From G020344215 sp039586575 (GTDB lineage Bacteria > Gemmatimonadota > Gemmatimonadetes > Palauibacterales > KS3-K002), in contig JBDHKD010000007.1 in NCBI GenBank assembly GCA_039586575.1, positions 1 through 64,000 of the forward strand: a stretch of 64,000 bases of DNA. The letters run 5' to 3'. The notes below the pieces were generated by a model that was given only the letters and a program-made list of their open reading frames with translations, was not told the origin of the DNA and ran no database searches. The position numbers and the translations under genes were made by a program. Below, piece after piece: positions 43,563 to 52,685 of the stretch. Each line of letters starts with the position of its first letter. Within the stretch, counting starts at the first letter, position 1.

Positions 43563-45025
43563 TTCAGCAGCAACCCCACTCTCTCGACAAGTTCGACCTG
43601 GATACCCGCCTGTTCGATATGCTCTCTCAAAGGCCGCGCGTCCTCCGCCTGCTCGTAACCTCCCGCGTAGACGCGGTAGGCGATGCTGTCACTTCCGGCC
43701 TCGGCAGCTGCCGGCACCATGTAGGCCGGGACCCCACGGCCAAACAGCGTCTCGAGCACCGAGCGCGCTTCCTGAGGGGTGGCGAAGGTGCCGAAGTTGA
43801 AGGCCAGCCGCGCGGGCCGCACATCCCAGCTCCTGGTCGTGTCTTTGATGCCTTCGCGCACCAGCTGGGCCATCAGCGCCTCGGCCGCCTCGCGTTCGGG
43901 CATCATGCCGGCGAAGACGCGATAGTAAACGACGCCACGGACGACCGTGGGCGCCACGTAGAACGGGAGATCGGCCCTGGTCCATTCCCGCTGCCGTGCG
44001 ATGGCATCGTCCATCGAACTGAAGGACGCGATAGCCACCGAATATGGTAGACTGACCTCCTGGAGGCGAGGCCCCCGCTCCACCACCGGCTCGACCGGCG
44101 GCGCCGCGGTCGTCTCTACCGCCTGCGGGTCGGCGGCGGCCTCGAGCCCCGTCGGACTCTCGGGAGCCTGCCGGCTACCGGAGGTGCGCCACAAGAAGAG
44201 GACGAGTATCGCCGCAGCCGCCGTGATCGCCATCGGCGCTAAACGACTGGGCTTCTGCCGCCGGAAGAACGACAGGCGGGCGCCGCTAGGCGGCTCCGAG
44301 GCGGCGCGCCAGGCGGCCGCCGGCGACGCCTCAACCGAGGCGGGCGGCGGCGACGGCTCTGGGGTTGGCGCCTCAACCCGCTCGCCGACCGGCCTCGCGA
44401 TGCCGGGTATCGGCTGCGTATCCGGTTCGGCCGCGGCGTAGGGCGGCAGCTCGACGGGCCCCCCTCGCTCCTCGCGTACCTCGGGCGGCGCGAGGAACTC
44501 GGCCAATCGCCGCGCCTCGTCCGGCAACTCGATCTCGAGGCCAGCGGCGTTGAGGACGATGCACGCCTCGAAGCCAGGGATCGGTCCGGCTTCCAGCCAA
44601 TCGGACGCGGCGACACACGGTAGCAGGTGCGCATCGGTGTCGCCGAGCCGCGCGGCGATCTTCTTCCAGCGCGGATGTCGATAGAGGATCTCGATAGGTG
44701 GCGGCGATGACCCGACCGCCAAGAAGAAGAACGACTCACCGTCCGGCCGCTTGGCCACCGCCGAGAAGGCGGCATCACGCAGCAGGACGTCAGCGATACC
44801 CGGGCCATCCTCGACGCCGAGAGCGGCGGCCAGAGCCGAGGGCGATCGCATCTGCAGGTCGGTCAGCACGACCTTCGGCCGCTGCGCCGCCAGCTTGCGG
44901 ACGATCTCGATCGCCGTGTTGACGGCCCAGCGACGCTGCCGCGGGGTCTCGGCCGCCAGCACGAGCGTCGCCGCATGAGGCCAAGCCGTATCAGTTCCCG
45001 GCGCTGATGATTCCACGCTCACCAC
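43559..45025 (-). CDS. BY-kinase/ParA-like pseudo-ATPase with membrane segment and SPOR repeats
   Basis: The 488-residue product has three parts. Residues 18-160 resemble the P-loop fold of MinD/ParA/tyrosine-kinase ATPases (KVVLTDLQMRSPSALAAALG, GIADVLL, LAVGSSPPPIEILYRHPRW, CIVLNAAG), but the Walker A position reads AAETPRQRRWAVNTA, without the Gly-Lys-Ser/Thr core. A Pro-rich linker leads to a membrane helix (about 263-279). The outer part has two SPOR-like repeats (about 328-400 and 405-488), domains that bind denuded peptidoglycan glycans at division sites. It is probably an envelope scaffold, encoded between a SPOR lipoprotein and smc. Confidence 0.7.
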   Translation of the reverse strand: MVSVESSAPGTDTAWPHAATLVLAAETPRQRRWAVNTAIEIVRKLAAQRPKVVLTDLQMRSPSALAAALGVEDGPGIADVLLRDAAFSAVAKRPDGESFFFLAVGSSPPPIEILYRHPRWKKIAARLGDTDAHLLPCVAASDWLEAGPIPGFEACIVLNAAGLEIELPDEARRLAEFLAPPEVREERGGPVELPPYAAAEPDTQPIPGIARPVGERVEAPTPEPSPPPASVEASPAAAWRAASEPPSGARLSFFRRQKPSRLAPMAITAAAAILVLFLWRTSGSRQAPESPTGLEAAADPQAVETTAAPPVEPVVERGPRLQEVSLPYSVAIASFSSMDDAIARQREWTRADLPFYVAPTVVRGVVYYRVFAGMMPEREAAEALMAQLVREGIKDTTRSWDVRPARLAFNFGTFATPQEARSVLETLFGRGVPAYMVPAAAEAGSDSIAYRVYAGGYEQAEDARPLREHIEQAGIQVELVERVGLLLK

Positions 45026-45052
45026 CTCCCAGACTCCCCGGCGCCGTGTTGC

Positions 45053-46624
45053 TTACGCGGCGCCTTCACCAGTAACGCCGGTCGTCTCATCCCCACCCTC
45101 CTCGCGCGTCTCCGCCGACCCGGCCGGGGTATCCACCGCACCCGCCGCTTCCTCTGTCACAGTCAAGATCCAGGGCTTGTAGCCATAGCGGGCACTCAGC
45201 GAGCGTGCCGCTTCCTCCGCGAGCTCGCGATCCGCGTACGGTCCTACCATCGCCCTGTGCCAAACCACGCCCATCGCGTCCACGTGCCGGTCGACGGTAC
45301 CGGAGTAGCCGACGCTGCGCAGCCAGGCGACCAAGTTCTCCACGCCAGCCTGCTCGCGCGCCGCCGACACAACTGCATAATATCCCGGCGCCGCGCCAGC
45401 TTCGGGATCACGAGGTGCGCCACTGTCGTGCGCCGCTGACGTGCTGGCCGCCGTAGCGCCGCTACGACGTGCCGTTCGCTGCGCCAACTCCACGCGCGGA
45501 CGCGGCGGTTGCCACTCCACCGCCAGCCAGAGGCGCGCATCCTCCACCTGAGCCCGCGCGATTTCCACCAGGCGGAGAATGTCGTAGAGCACGAGATCCG
45601 CACCGTCCGCCGCCACCAGTCGTCCGCCCGGCAAGGCGACGGGCAAGTTGTCACTCCAGCCGGTCGAGACGACCCCAAGTAGCGAATCGACGCCGACCTG
45701 GAATACCGCGACCTGGTCCCCGTCGTCGAGTCGAGCCATGAGGTTCGCGCCGTTGGTACTGAAGCGGAGCGCCGTCGCCGAACCGGGGGTGGCGACGCTG
45801 CGCAGCAGCGTGCCGCGGATCCGATCGAATACGTAGAGCCTCTCGCCTACGGCGACATAGATGCGATGACCCGACGGTGTCACAGCGAGCGTTCGGCCCG
45901 GCTCCGGCAACCCGAACGCCTCCGCCTCCTCGAGATCTGGGAGGGTCAGCCCGTGCACGATCGGGTCGCCCTCACCCGTCGACAGCACGTAGAGGCGCTC
46001 GCCCGACGGCGCCACCGCCAGCGCCTGTACCCGCTCGACCGTCCGCCGACTCAACGGCTCATCGCTGCCCGCTTCGACGACCAGCAGCTCGGTGGTAGAA
46101 TCGCTGTCCACGACCGCGATCACTTGCCCGTCGCCGACCCGCGCCAGGCCACTCAACTCTCCCGGGAGCGGGAAGCGCCAGTCATCCGTCTCCGAGACCA
46201 ACTCCAAAGTCTGGTGCCCCTCCGGAGCGACGACCAAGCCACGAGCATCGTCGAGTGTCGTGGCGATGACCGTCCGCTCGAACCCTTCGAAGCTCAGCAG
46301 GTGGCCCGTGGCATAGTCGTAACGCGCGATACGAGAATCGTCGAACTGAAGCCAGATCGCGCCCCTACCCGGCCAGGCCCCGGAAAGGGCCTCGAGTTCG
46401 GGAGGCGCCCAGGTGGGCGATGCCAACGTCTCGGCGCTGCGGTAGGTCAGCGCGCCACCGGCCACCGGCAACCCGAGCAGGCCCCATCCCTGGGCGCTTC
46501 CCAACCAGGCGGTTCGTTCGAGCACCATACCGTTCTGCGCCGAATCGCCCGACGAGCCACACGACACCAGACCCGGCAGGGCGGCCAGGATGCTCAGAAG
46601 TACAGCCCGTTTCGACGAGTACAA
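45053..46624 (-). CDS. lipoprotein with beta-propeller-like repeats and C-terminal SPOR domain
   Basis: The 523-residue product starts with TTG 46624 and has a lipoprotein signal peptide ending in LVSC (Cys about residue 22). The middle (about 60-370) holds repeated strand patterns with WD40/YVTN-type phrasing (RVQALAVAPSGERLYVLSTG, RTLAVTPSGHRIYVAVGERLYVFDR, ALRFSTNGANLMARLDDGD). Near 420-495 is a SPOR domain (APGYYAVVSAARE, SLSARYGYKPWIL). The tail is acidic and Thr-rich. A glycan-binding envelope lipoprotein is likely. It neighbours another SPOR protein, so the pair may act together. Confidence 0.72.
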   Translation of the reverse strand: MYSSKRAVLLSILAALPGLVSCGSSGDSAQNGMVLERTAWLGSAQGWGLLGLPVAGGALTYRSAETLASPTWAPPELEALSGAWPGRGAIWLQFDDSRIARYDYATGHLLSFEGFERTVIATTLDDARGLVVAPEGHQTLELVSETDDWRFPLPGELSGLARVGDGQVIAVVDSDSTTELLVVEAGSDEPLSRRTVERVQALAVAPSGERLYVLSTGEGDPIVHGLTLPDLEEAEAFGLPEPGRTLAVTPSGHRIYVAVGERLYVFDRIRGTLLRSVATPGSATALRFSTNGANLMARLDDGDQVAVFQVGVDSLLGVVSTGWSDNLPVALPGGRLVAADGADLVLYDILRLVEIARAQVEDARLWLAVEWQPPRPRVELAQRTARRSGATAASTSAAHDSGAPRDPEAGAAPGYYAVVSAAREQAGVENLVAWLRSVGYSGTVDRHVDAMGVVWHRAMVGPYADRELAEEAARSLSARYGYKPWILTVTEEAAGAVDTPAGSAETREEGGDETTGVTGEGAA

Positions 46625-46729
46625 CTTCAGACCGGTATCCGCAGTTGTCGGATCGTTTTCAGGAAAGGCTGGAGTGCTGTAGGCATGAGCAAAGATAGCC
46701 GCAGCGCCGCTGCCAATGCAAGGTGAGGA

Positions 46730-46743
46730 CCGGCCTTGGCCGG
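46730..46743. terminator. 14-bp GC palindrome after the peptidase-propeller-barrel gene
   Basis: CCGGCC-TT-GGCCGG lies directly after the stop codon of the large minus-strand gene that ends at 46745. It would form a tight hairpin, but no T-run follows it, so termination is only a possibility. Confidence 0.35.
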
Positions 46744-46744
46744 C

Positions 46745-49700
46745 TCAGAAAGTGGGCCCGAACGACAGCGACCACACGCCCCCACGCTGAGCGGGCCGAT
46801 CCAGCGGGTGGGCGTAGTCGATCCGTAATACGTTGAACAAGATGTTGATCCTGAGGGAAGCGCCGACGGCGGCGAGCGGCGTCCGTACATCGACCGGGTC
46901 GGCGATGGCGGGCCGTGACCAGGCCAGCTGGCTGAACGAGTCGAACGCCACGCCCATGTCGAAGAAGATGGCCGCATCGATCGGTGGGAGACCGAGCGGC
47001 ACGAAACCCAGGTCGAGGAAGTTGAAGATCGGGAACCGGAACTCGGTACTGGCGAACGCGACGCTACTGCCGATGAGCTGATCGCGGACCGGACAGAGCG
47101 TGGTCACCGGATCGGCTATCTCAGAAAGCGACCGCACACACTCCTCCGCGGTGAAAGAACCGCCGTCGTACCCGCGGATGTAGTACGGCCCACCCCAGTA
47201 GAGTCGGAACTCACGCTGGCCGGGTCCCGTCCGCGCATAGGCCGTCAGGCGGGCAGCCAGTGCGAACTGGCCGCCCAGATTGAAATAGTTGCGGAAGTCG
47301 AGCGTCAGGTCGTAGATGCCCACGTCTCCGAAGTACTTGCCGACACCCATCCGGTAGCGCCGGCCCGCGATCGGTCCGGTGTAGCCATACAGCGCGTTGT
47401 CGAACACCAGCGTCACCGACGGGCCCGCGAATACCAGGTTCTCCAGGCGCCGGGTGTCCCGCCTCGTGCCGCCGGTCGGACCCGGCACGATCCGATCGAC
47501 GATGCTGTCGCGGCTGATGTACACACCGACCGCCGAGAGCTCGACGCGTTGGAACACGTCGAGCGGGTAGTGGATATCGGTGCTCAGCGTCCTATAGACA
47601 TCCCTGACGAAGCGGTCCTCGTAGTACGGTCGATCGCTCGAATCGACCGACGGTATCGTGCCGCGGAAGCGATAGAGCGGGAACTGCTGATACGCCATCG
47701 ACACATTGGCCCGCTCACGCAGGTAAGTGTACTGGGTCAGGATATAGGCGTCGTCGAATGAGCCGGCGATCTGGCCCCACAGTAGTACGTTGTGGTCACC
47801 CAAGATGTCGGACAGCAGGATGTAGGAGCCGCCGTATACGCCGTTCCCGAAATGCCCCCCCACCTGTGCGCCGATGACCGGCTGCCCCACGATGTCCGGC
47901 GTCAGCTTGAGCTCGTATTCACGTTGCTCGAACGCTGCCGTGTCAGGCAGGCCTCCGTGTGCGTCCGCCAACAGGTCCGCCACTGTCAGCTCACGCTGGA
48001 CGACCACTTCCTCCGCCTCGGGCCTGGCGGCGGAAGGCCGGAATCCATCGAGCACCCGGTAGTAGGATTGTGTCGGGAAGCCGACGCTGCGCGGATCGAG
48101 GACCTTGGCCCCGCCACCTGATCCGTCCTCGACGCCCTCATCGCCGTCCGTCGTCAGCGCGACCACCTCCGATCCGGCTGCCGGGTCCAGCCGCCGGGCC
48201 GCGCGGCGCGGGTCGTCGATCACGTACACGTTGTAGCCGGCACCCTCGAAGTAAGTGATCGCCAGCCGGTCGGCGCGCGCCGCCCAACTGATCGCCGGGC
48301 TGAGCGGGATGATCCCGCTGACACCCGAGAGCAGGTCGGTCGCCTGATAGAGGCGTCGCTCGACCAACGACCAGATGAAGACGTTGTTAACCCCGGTACG
48401 ATCGGAGATGAACGCGATGGCATCGCCATCCGGCGACCAGGCGGGGTTGGTGTTCTTGCCCCCCTGGTAAGGCAGCAGCTCGATGGCGCCGCTGCCCACG
48501 GCGTACAGCGCGACCCGGAAGTTCCCGAACACCAGCTGATCGAAGTCGGTCTCCTCACCCCGATCCGTCGCAATCGCTATGTAGCGGCCATCGGGAGACC
48601 AGGCGGGGTGCAGGTCGGCGTACTTGTCGTCGGTAAGCTGCTGCAGCCGCTGGCCGCCCACGTCGACGACGTAGAGGTCGCTGATCCCGCCGGCCAGCCC
48701 GGTAAAGGCGACTCGCAGTCCATCCGGCGAGAAGGTCGGGTTCTGTACGCCATCGAGGTCGACCTTGATCCGATGGGCGACCCTTCTTCGCTGCAGATCG
48801 TAAATGTAGAGCGCGTCGCGGCCGCTGGCCTGGGCTACGAAGGCGAGGTAGCGGCCGTCGGGCGACCAGGCGGCGGACGAGTTCATGAAACGAAGCGACT
48901 CGAAATCGGCCTGGCGAGCCGCCCCCACCAACCGGGCGATGACCTTCCCGTCATCGGCCGATGCCAACCAGAGGTCGAAGAAGGAGTAGAGGTCGTGGCC
49001 ACGATCGGACAGGTAGACGAGCTGTTGGCCGTCCGGTGAGAGCGTCGGCGCCAGATAGGACGCGAACTCGCCCGACCCCGGCCTGAAGGAGTGGTTCGTG
49101 ACCTTCCTGCCCACCTCGTCGCCGCCGGCGTAGCGGGCGACCTCGGGCAGGTAGGTTGTCCTCACGCTCCCGATCCAATCGGCGGAGAGCTCGTCCACCG
49201 TCACGCCTAACGTGATCCGCACCGCGCCTTCCAGTCCGAGCCGCACCGCCCGCTGCAACAGCAACCCGATGGTATAGTCGCCGTACTTCGAGCCGATGAA
49301 CGCCCAAAGCGACTGGCCGAACCGGTACGACAGATAGTCGCCATACCGCGACATCTCCGGGATAGTCCGCAGATAGCCCGAGAGCACGGCATCGCGGAGC
49401 CAGGCATGCGTGTGCGTGTCCAGTTCGCCGATCGCCAGATACTCCGCCATCCCTTCCACGAACCAAAGAGGTGGCTCGTAGATGAGCGGATTCAGCTGGC
49501 CGGTGAGACCTCTGGCAATCACATCGTACTGAAAGGCATGGACCAGCTCGTGGGTCAGCACATGCTCGAAGTCGGCGTACGAGCCGGTGAACGGCATGAT
49601 GACCCGGCGCTTCGCGAACTCGGTGACACCGCCGACGCCCTCGGAGATGAAGCCGGGGAGCGCGTTCGTTTGCTGAAATTCGCTGTGCGATGCGTAGAGG

Positions 49701-49999
49701 ATGATCGGCTTGCGTTCCTCGAACTCGTGGCCGAGGATCCGGCTCAGCCGACTGTACGAGCGCTCCGCCATCCGCGCGGCGTCCAGTGCAGCCTCACGCT
49801 CACGCGGGTAGTAATAGATGTCAAAATGTGCCGTGCGGAGGACCTGGAAGTCGAAGACGTGATACTGAAGCTTGTTCCGCCCAAAGAACTGGGCGTCGGC
49901 GTGATCGGCTCCGGCGATCAGCAAGAGCGCCATGAATGACGCGATCCGCAGCGCCGCACGGGCCGGCGGCAGGCGTGTGGCTGAAGGACACCCGGTCAT
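46745..49999 (-). CDS. peptidase_MA-like, TolB-like propeller and outer-membrane barrel fusion
   Basis: This 1084-residue exported protein has a signal peptide (ending ADHADAQ). It contains a gluzincin-type zinc peptidase domain with HELVH (150-154) and the downstream WFVEGMAEYL (E182), then a PD40/TolB-like beta-propeller (about 300-600: ASYLAPTLSPDGQQLVYLSD, AWSPDGRYLAFVAQ, PTFSPDGLRVAFTG, AWSPDGRYIAIATD). A C-terminal part rich in barrel strands follows (from about 720 to the end, AVGASLRINILFNVLRIDYAHP, then FGPTF), like BamA/surface-antigen proteins. It probably sits in the outer membrane with the peptidase on one side. Its ATG overlaps the rsfS stop. Confidence 0.8.
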   Translation of the reverse strand: MTGCPSATRLPPARAALRIASFMALLLIAGADHADAQFFGRNKLQYHVFDFQVLRTAHFDIYYYPREREAALDAARMAERSYSRLSRILGHEFEERKPIILYASHSEFQQTNALPGFISEGVGGVTEFAKRRVIMPFTGSYADFEHVLTHELVHAFQYDVIARGLTGQLNPLIYEPPLWFVEGMAEYLAIGELDTHTHAWLRDAVLSGYLRTIPEMSRYGDYLSYRFGQSLWAFIGSKYGDYTIGLLLQRAVRLGLEGAVRITLGVTVDELSADWIGSVRTTYLPEVARYAGGDEVGRKVTNHSFRPGSGEFASYLAPTLSPDGQQLVYLSDRGHDLYSFFDLWLASADDGKVIARLVGAARQADFESLRFMNSSAAWSPDGRYLAFVAQASGRDALYIYDLQRRRVAHRIKVDLDGVQNPTFSPDGLRVAFTGLAGGISDLYVVDVGGQRLQQLTDDKYADLHPAWSPDGRYIAIATDRGEETDFDQLVFGNFRVALYAVGSGAIELLPYQGGKNTNPAWSPDGDAIAFISDRTGVNNVFIWSLVERRLYQATDLLSGVSGIIPLSPAISWAARADRLAITYFEGAGYNVYVIDDPRRAARRLDPAAGSEVVALTTDGDEGVEDGSGGGAKVLDPRSVGFPTQSYYRVLDGFRPSAARPEAEEVVVQRELTVADLLADAHGGLPDTAAFEQREYELKLTPDIVGQPVIGAQVGGHFGNGVYGGSYILLSDILGDHNVLLWGQIAGSFDDAYILTQYTYLRERANVSMAYQQFPLYRFRGTIPSVDSSDRPYYEDRFVRDVYRTLSTDIHYPLDVFQRVELSAVGVYISRDSIVDRIVPGPTGGTRRDTRRLENLVFAGPSVTLVFDNALYGYTGPIAGRRYRMGVGKYFGDVGIYDLTLDFRNYFNLGGQFALAARLTAYARTGPGQREFRLYWGGPYYIRGYDGGSFTAEECVRSLSEIADPVTTLCPVRDQLIGSSVAFASTEFRFPIFNFLDLGFVPLGLPPIDAAIFFDMGVAFDSFSQLAWSRPAIADPVDVRTPLAAVGASLRINILFNVLRIDYAHPLDRPAQRGGVWSLSFGPTF

Positions 50000-50361
50000 C
50001 TTGGCCCCGGCTCCTCGACCAGAGTCATCGGTGCATCACCCCAGAGTCTCTCCAGCTGGTAGAATTCTCGCACGAGCGGGTGAAACACGTGGACCACGAT
50101 ATCAATATAGTCAATCAGCACCCAGCGGGCGCCACTTTGTCCCTCGACCCCTGAGTGGCGCACGCCGTCCCCGGCCAGACCCTCGATCAGATGATCGGCG
50201 ATCGCCCGCACATGGACCTCGGAGTCGCCGGAAGCGATGATGAAGAAGTCGGTGGCATCGCACAGACCCCGCAGGTCCATGACCATGAGCTCGCGAGCGT
50301 TTCGCTCCTGGCACAGCTCGACCGCGCGCGTCACCGTCAGCGGCAGATCATTGGATCGCAT
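49996..50361 (-). CDS. rsfS: ribosome silencing factor
   Basis: RsfS binds L14 and blocks subunit joining when nutrients are low. The 121-residue protein has AVELCQERNARELMVMDLRG, CDATDFFIIASGDSEVHVRAIADH, and WVLIDYIDIVVHVFHPLVREFYQLERLW, the full family pattern. It follows the DAK2-DegV gene directly, with no gap, and overlaps the large barrel protein gene. No nadD precedes it, unlike in many genomes. Confidence 0.95.
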   Translation of the reverse strand: MRSNDLPLTVTRAVELCQERNARELMVMDLRGLCDATDFFIIASGDSEVHVRAIADHLIEGLAGDGVRHSGVEGQSGARWVLIDYIDIVVHVFHPLVREFYQLERLWGDAPMTLVEEPGPR

Positions 50362-52167
50362 CTATTCGGCCTGGTAGAACACACCCCACGCGCCGGGGCC
50401 GGTGTGGGCGGCGATGACGCTGGCCGCCGGGCTGACCAGGATCTCGTCCGGCCTGAAAGCACCTGCCAGCTCGCTGACCAGTTGGTCGGCAACGTCGCGG
50501 CACAGCACGTGGACGACCCCCATCCTCAACCGTCGGCGATTGGTTGGGATCCGCTGCGCCAGCAACTCCAGTACCCGCGGGATCAGCGCCTCGCGCCCGC
50601 GCACCTTGTCCACCGGCACGACGGCGCCGCTTCGGTCAACGCTGAGGATCGGCTTCAGGTCCAGCAGCGTGCCGACGAATGCACGTGCCTTACCGATCCG
50701 GCCGGAACGCTGGAGGTGATCGAGCGTGTCCACCGTGATGAGCAGGCCGGAACGATCCTTTAGCCGCTCCAGCTCGGCGACGATCTCAGCCGTCGAGCGG
50801 CTTTCCCCGGCCAGCTCGGCGGCGCGCAGAACCTGCAGCCCGAGTCCCAGCGAGGCGGAGCACGAGTCGTAGACGCTGATCTTCGCCTCGGCGAGTCGCT
50901 CGGCCACGACGTGGGCCTGTCCGAGCGTTCCCGACAGCGCGCCCGCTACGAACAGGCCGAGAACTTCATCCGCGTGCTCGGCGGCGCGCCGGAACGCCTG
51001 ATCGAAGTGGGCCGGCGCCGGTTGCGATGTGGTGGGCCGCGGCTGCTGGGGGTCGACCAAGCGCTCCAGGAACTCATCGTGTGTGATGTCGACCTGGTCC
51101 AAGAAGGACTCGTCACCGAACATGACGGCCAACGGGACGATGGTGATGTCGTGCTCAATGACGCGCTCCAGCGGCAAGTCGCAGGTCGTGTCGGTCACGA
51201 TGGCCAGCCGCTTGGTCGGCCGCAGACGCCGGCCCCGGTGCTGGGCCCTCATGTCCTCCGCCTTAACGCACTCGACCTCGCTCCCCAGGTCGCTGAGGGC
51301 CTGAGCGACAGCCGCCGGCTCGTCGGTATGGATATGGACCTTGGCGATTGCCCTCGCGCGGTTCACGATCAGCGAGCCGCCGAGCCCCCTGACCGCGGCC
51401 GCCAGCTCACCCTGGTCGGGCAGTGACTCGCCTCGGACCACGAACTCGGCGCAGAAGCGGAAGGCGCGATCGGTTGCGTCGGGGAACTCCGCCGCCGCGG
51501 CGGCATCGGGCACCTGCGGCGCGACCATTTGAGCGAAGGTCGGTTCGCGGAGGCCCTCGATGAGGGAGACCATGCCTTCGAGGAAGCAGACGAACCCCTT
51601 GGCGCCGGCGTCGACGACGTTCGCCTGCCGCAATACGGGTAGAAGCTCCGGCGTGCGCTTCAGCGATTCGCGCGCCGCGCTCAGCAGTCTGCCGGCGAAC
51701 TCGCGGAGATCCCGGATGTGGGATACGAGACGCTCGATCTCTTCGGTGGATTCGCGGACGACGGTGAGGATCGTGCCTTCGATCGGCTCATCGACCGCCT
51801 GGTAGAGGGAGCCTGAGGCGGAGCACATCGCTGCGGCCAGCTCCTCGGGTCCCGCCCGGCGGCTGCCCGCCAGCCCCTCGGCGAAGCCGAGGAAGTAGTG
51901 CGACAGCATCATACCGGAGTTGCCCCGCGCGCCCAGCACGCTCGCTTCGGCGATCCGTGAGGCCATCCCCGACACGCTCGGCTCCTCGACGCCATCCAGC
52001 GAGCCGGCGATCGCGCCGAGCGTCAGGGCGAGGTTGGTTCCGGTATCACCATCGGGTATCGGGAAGACGTTAATGCGATCAAGCTCGGCTCGGTGCATAC
52101 GCACGTGGTCCGAGCCGGCCAGGACCAGGCGCTTCAGGCGTCGCCCGTCGCAATAAGCGATACCCAG
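50362..52167 (-). CDS. DAK2 phosphatase/kinase-like and DegV fatty-acid-binding fusion, apparent CTG start
   Basis: The protein joins a DAK2-type nucleotide-binding domain (INVFPIPDGDTGTNLALTLG, ARGNSGMMLSHYFLGF), a middle domain, and a DegV domain (from about 320) with the lipid-head-group signature RPTTSQPAPAHF and VAGALSGTLGQA. In Gram-positive bacteria separate FakA and FakB subunits phosphorylate fatty acids; this fusion carries both halves. A GTG at 52104 is open, but family-like residues (YCDGRRLKRLVLAGSDHV) continue upstream to a CTG at 52167, right after the rplI stop and its GGAGG-like site. CTG is therefore the preferred start (601 residues). Confidence 0.82.
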   Translation of the reverse strand: MGIAYCDGRRLKRLVLAGSDHVRMHRAELDRINVFPIPDGDTGTNLALTLGAIAGSLDGVEEPSVSGMASRIAEASVLGARGNSGMMLSHYFLGFAEGLAGSRRAGPEELAAAMCSASGSLYQAVDEPIEGTILTVVRESTEEIERLVSHIRDLREFAGRLLSAARESLKRTPELLPVLRQANVVDAGAKGFVCFLEGMVSLIEGLREPTFAQMVAPQVPDAAAAAEFPDATDRAFRFCAEFVVRGESLPDQGELAAAVRGLGGSLIVNRARAIAKVHIHTDEPAAVAQALSDLGSEVECVKAEDMRAQHRGRRLRPTKRLAIVTDTTCDLPLERVIEHDITIVPLAVMFGDESFLDQVDITHDEFLERLVDPQQPRPTTSQPAPAHFDQAFRRAAEHADEVLGLFVAGALSGTLGQAHVVAERLAEAKISVYDSCSASLGLGLQVLRAAELAGESRSTAEIVAELERLKDRSGLLITVDTLDHLQRSGRIGKARAFVGTLLDLKPILSVDRSGAVVPVDKVRGREALIPRVLELLAQRIPTNRRRLRMGVVHVLCRDVADQLVSELAGAFRPDEILVSPAASVIAAHTGPGAWGVFYQAE

Positions 52168-52169
52168 AG

Positions 52170-52634
52170 TTACTCCCCTTCCTCCTTGATTACCCAGACC
52201 TTGACGGAAGCCTCGACCTCCGGATACAGCCTGACCGGTACGGAGTAGACGCCCAGGGCTTTGATCGACTCGACCAGCTGCACGTGCTTCGCGTGGACCT
52301 CGTAGCCCGCCTCGCTCAGCTTTCCGGCGATGTCCCGCGGTCCGACCGAGCCGTACAGTTTGCCCTCCTCGGCGGCGAGCATCGAGAAGGTAATCGACGC
52401 ACCCTCGAGACGCTCGGCCAGCAGCTTCGCGGACTCGCGATCCCGCTCCTCCGCCATCAGCGCCCGCGCCCGCTCCTGCTGGAGCAGCCGCCGACTCTCC
52501 TCGGTCGCCGGATAGGCCAGACCTTGGGGCAACAAGTAGTTGCGCGCATATCCGCGCCGCACCGTGACAACTTCGCCAATATCCCCGAGGTTGTCGACCT
52601 TCCTCCTGAGAATCACGTCTTGAGTTTTAGCCAC
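52170..52634 (-). CDS. rplI: 50S ribosomal protein L9
   Basis: L9 binds 23S rRNA through its N-terminal domain (VILRRKVDNLGDIGEVVTVRRGYARNYLLPQGLA) and extends by a long helix to a C-terminal domain (LYGSVGPRDIAGKL, VPVRLYPEVEASVKVWV). At 154 residues it is of normal size. It starts with GTG and ends the rpsF-rpsR-DUF2232-rplI operon before the DAK2-DegV gene. The stop codon region (GAAGGGGAGTAA) also acts as the likely ribosome binding site of the next gene. Confidence 0.96.
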   Translation of the reverse strand: MAKTQDVILRRKVDNLGDIGEVVTVRRGYARNYLLPQGLAYPATEESRRLLQQERARALMAEERDRESAKLLAERLEGASITFSMLAAEEGKLYGSVGPRDIAGKLSEAGYEVHAKHVQLVESIKALGVYSVPVRLYPEVEASVKVWVIKEEGE

Positions 52635-52685
52635 TGCAACGCTCCCTATCTTTGACGTCGCTCCGATTCCATGCCTGCAAGACGG

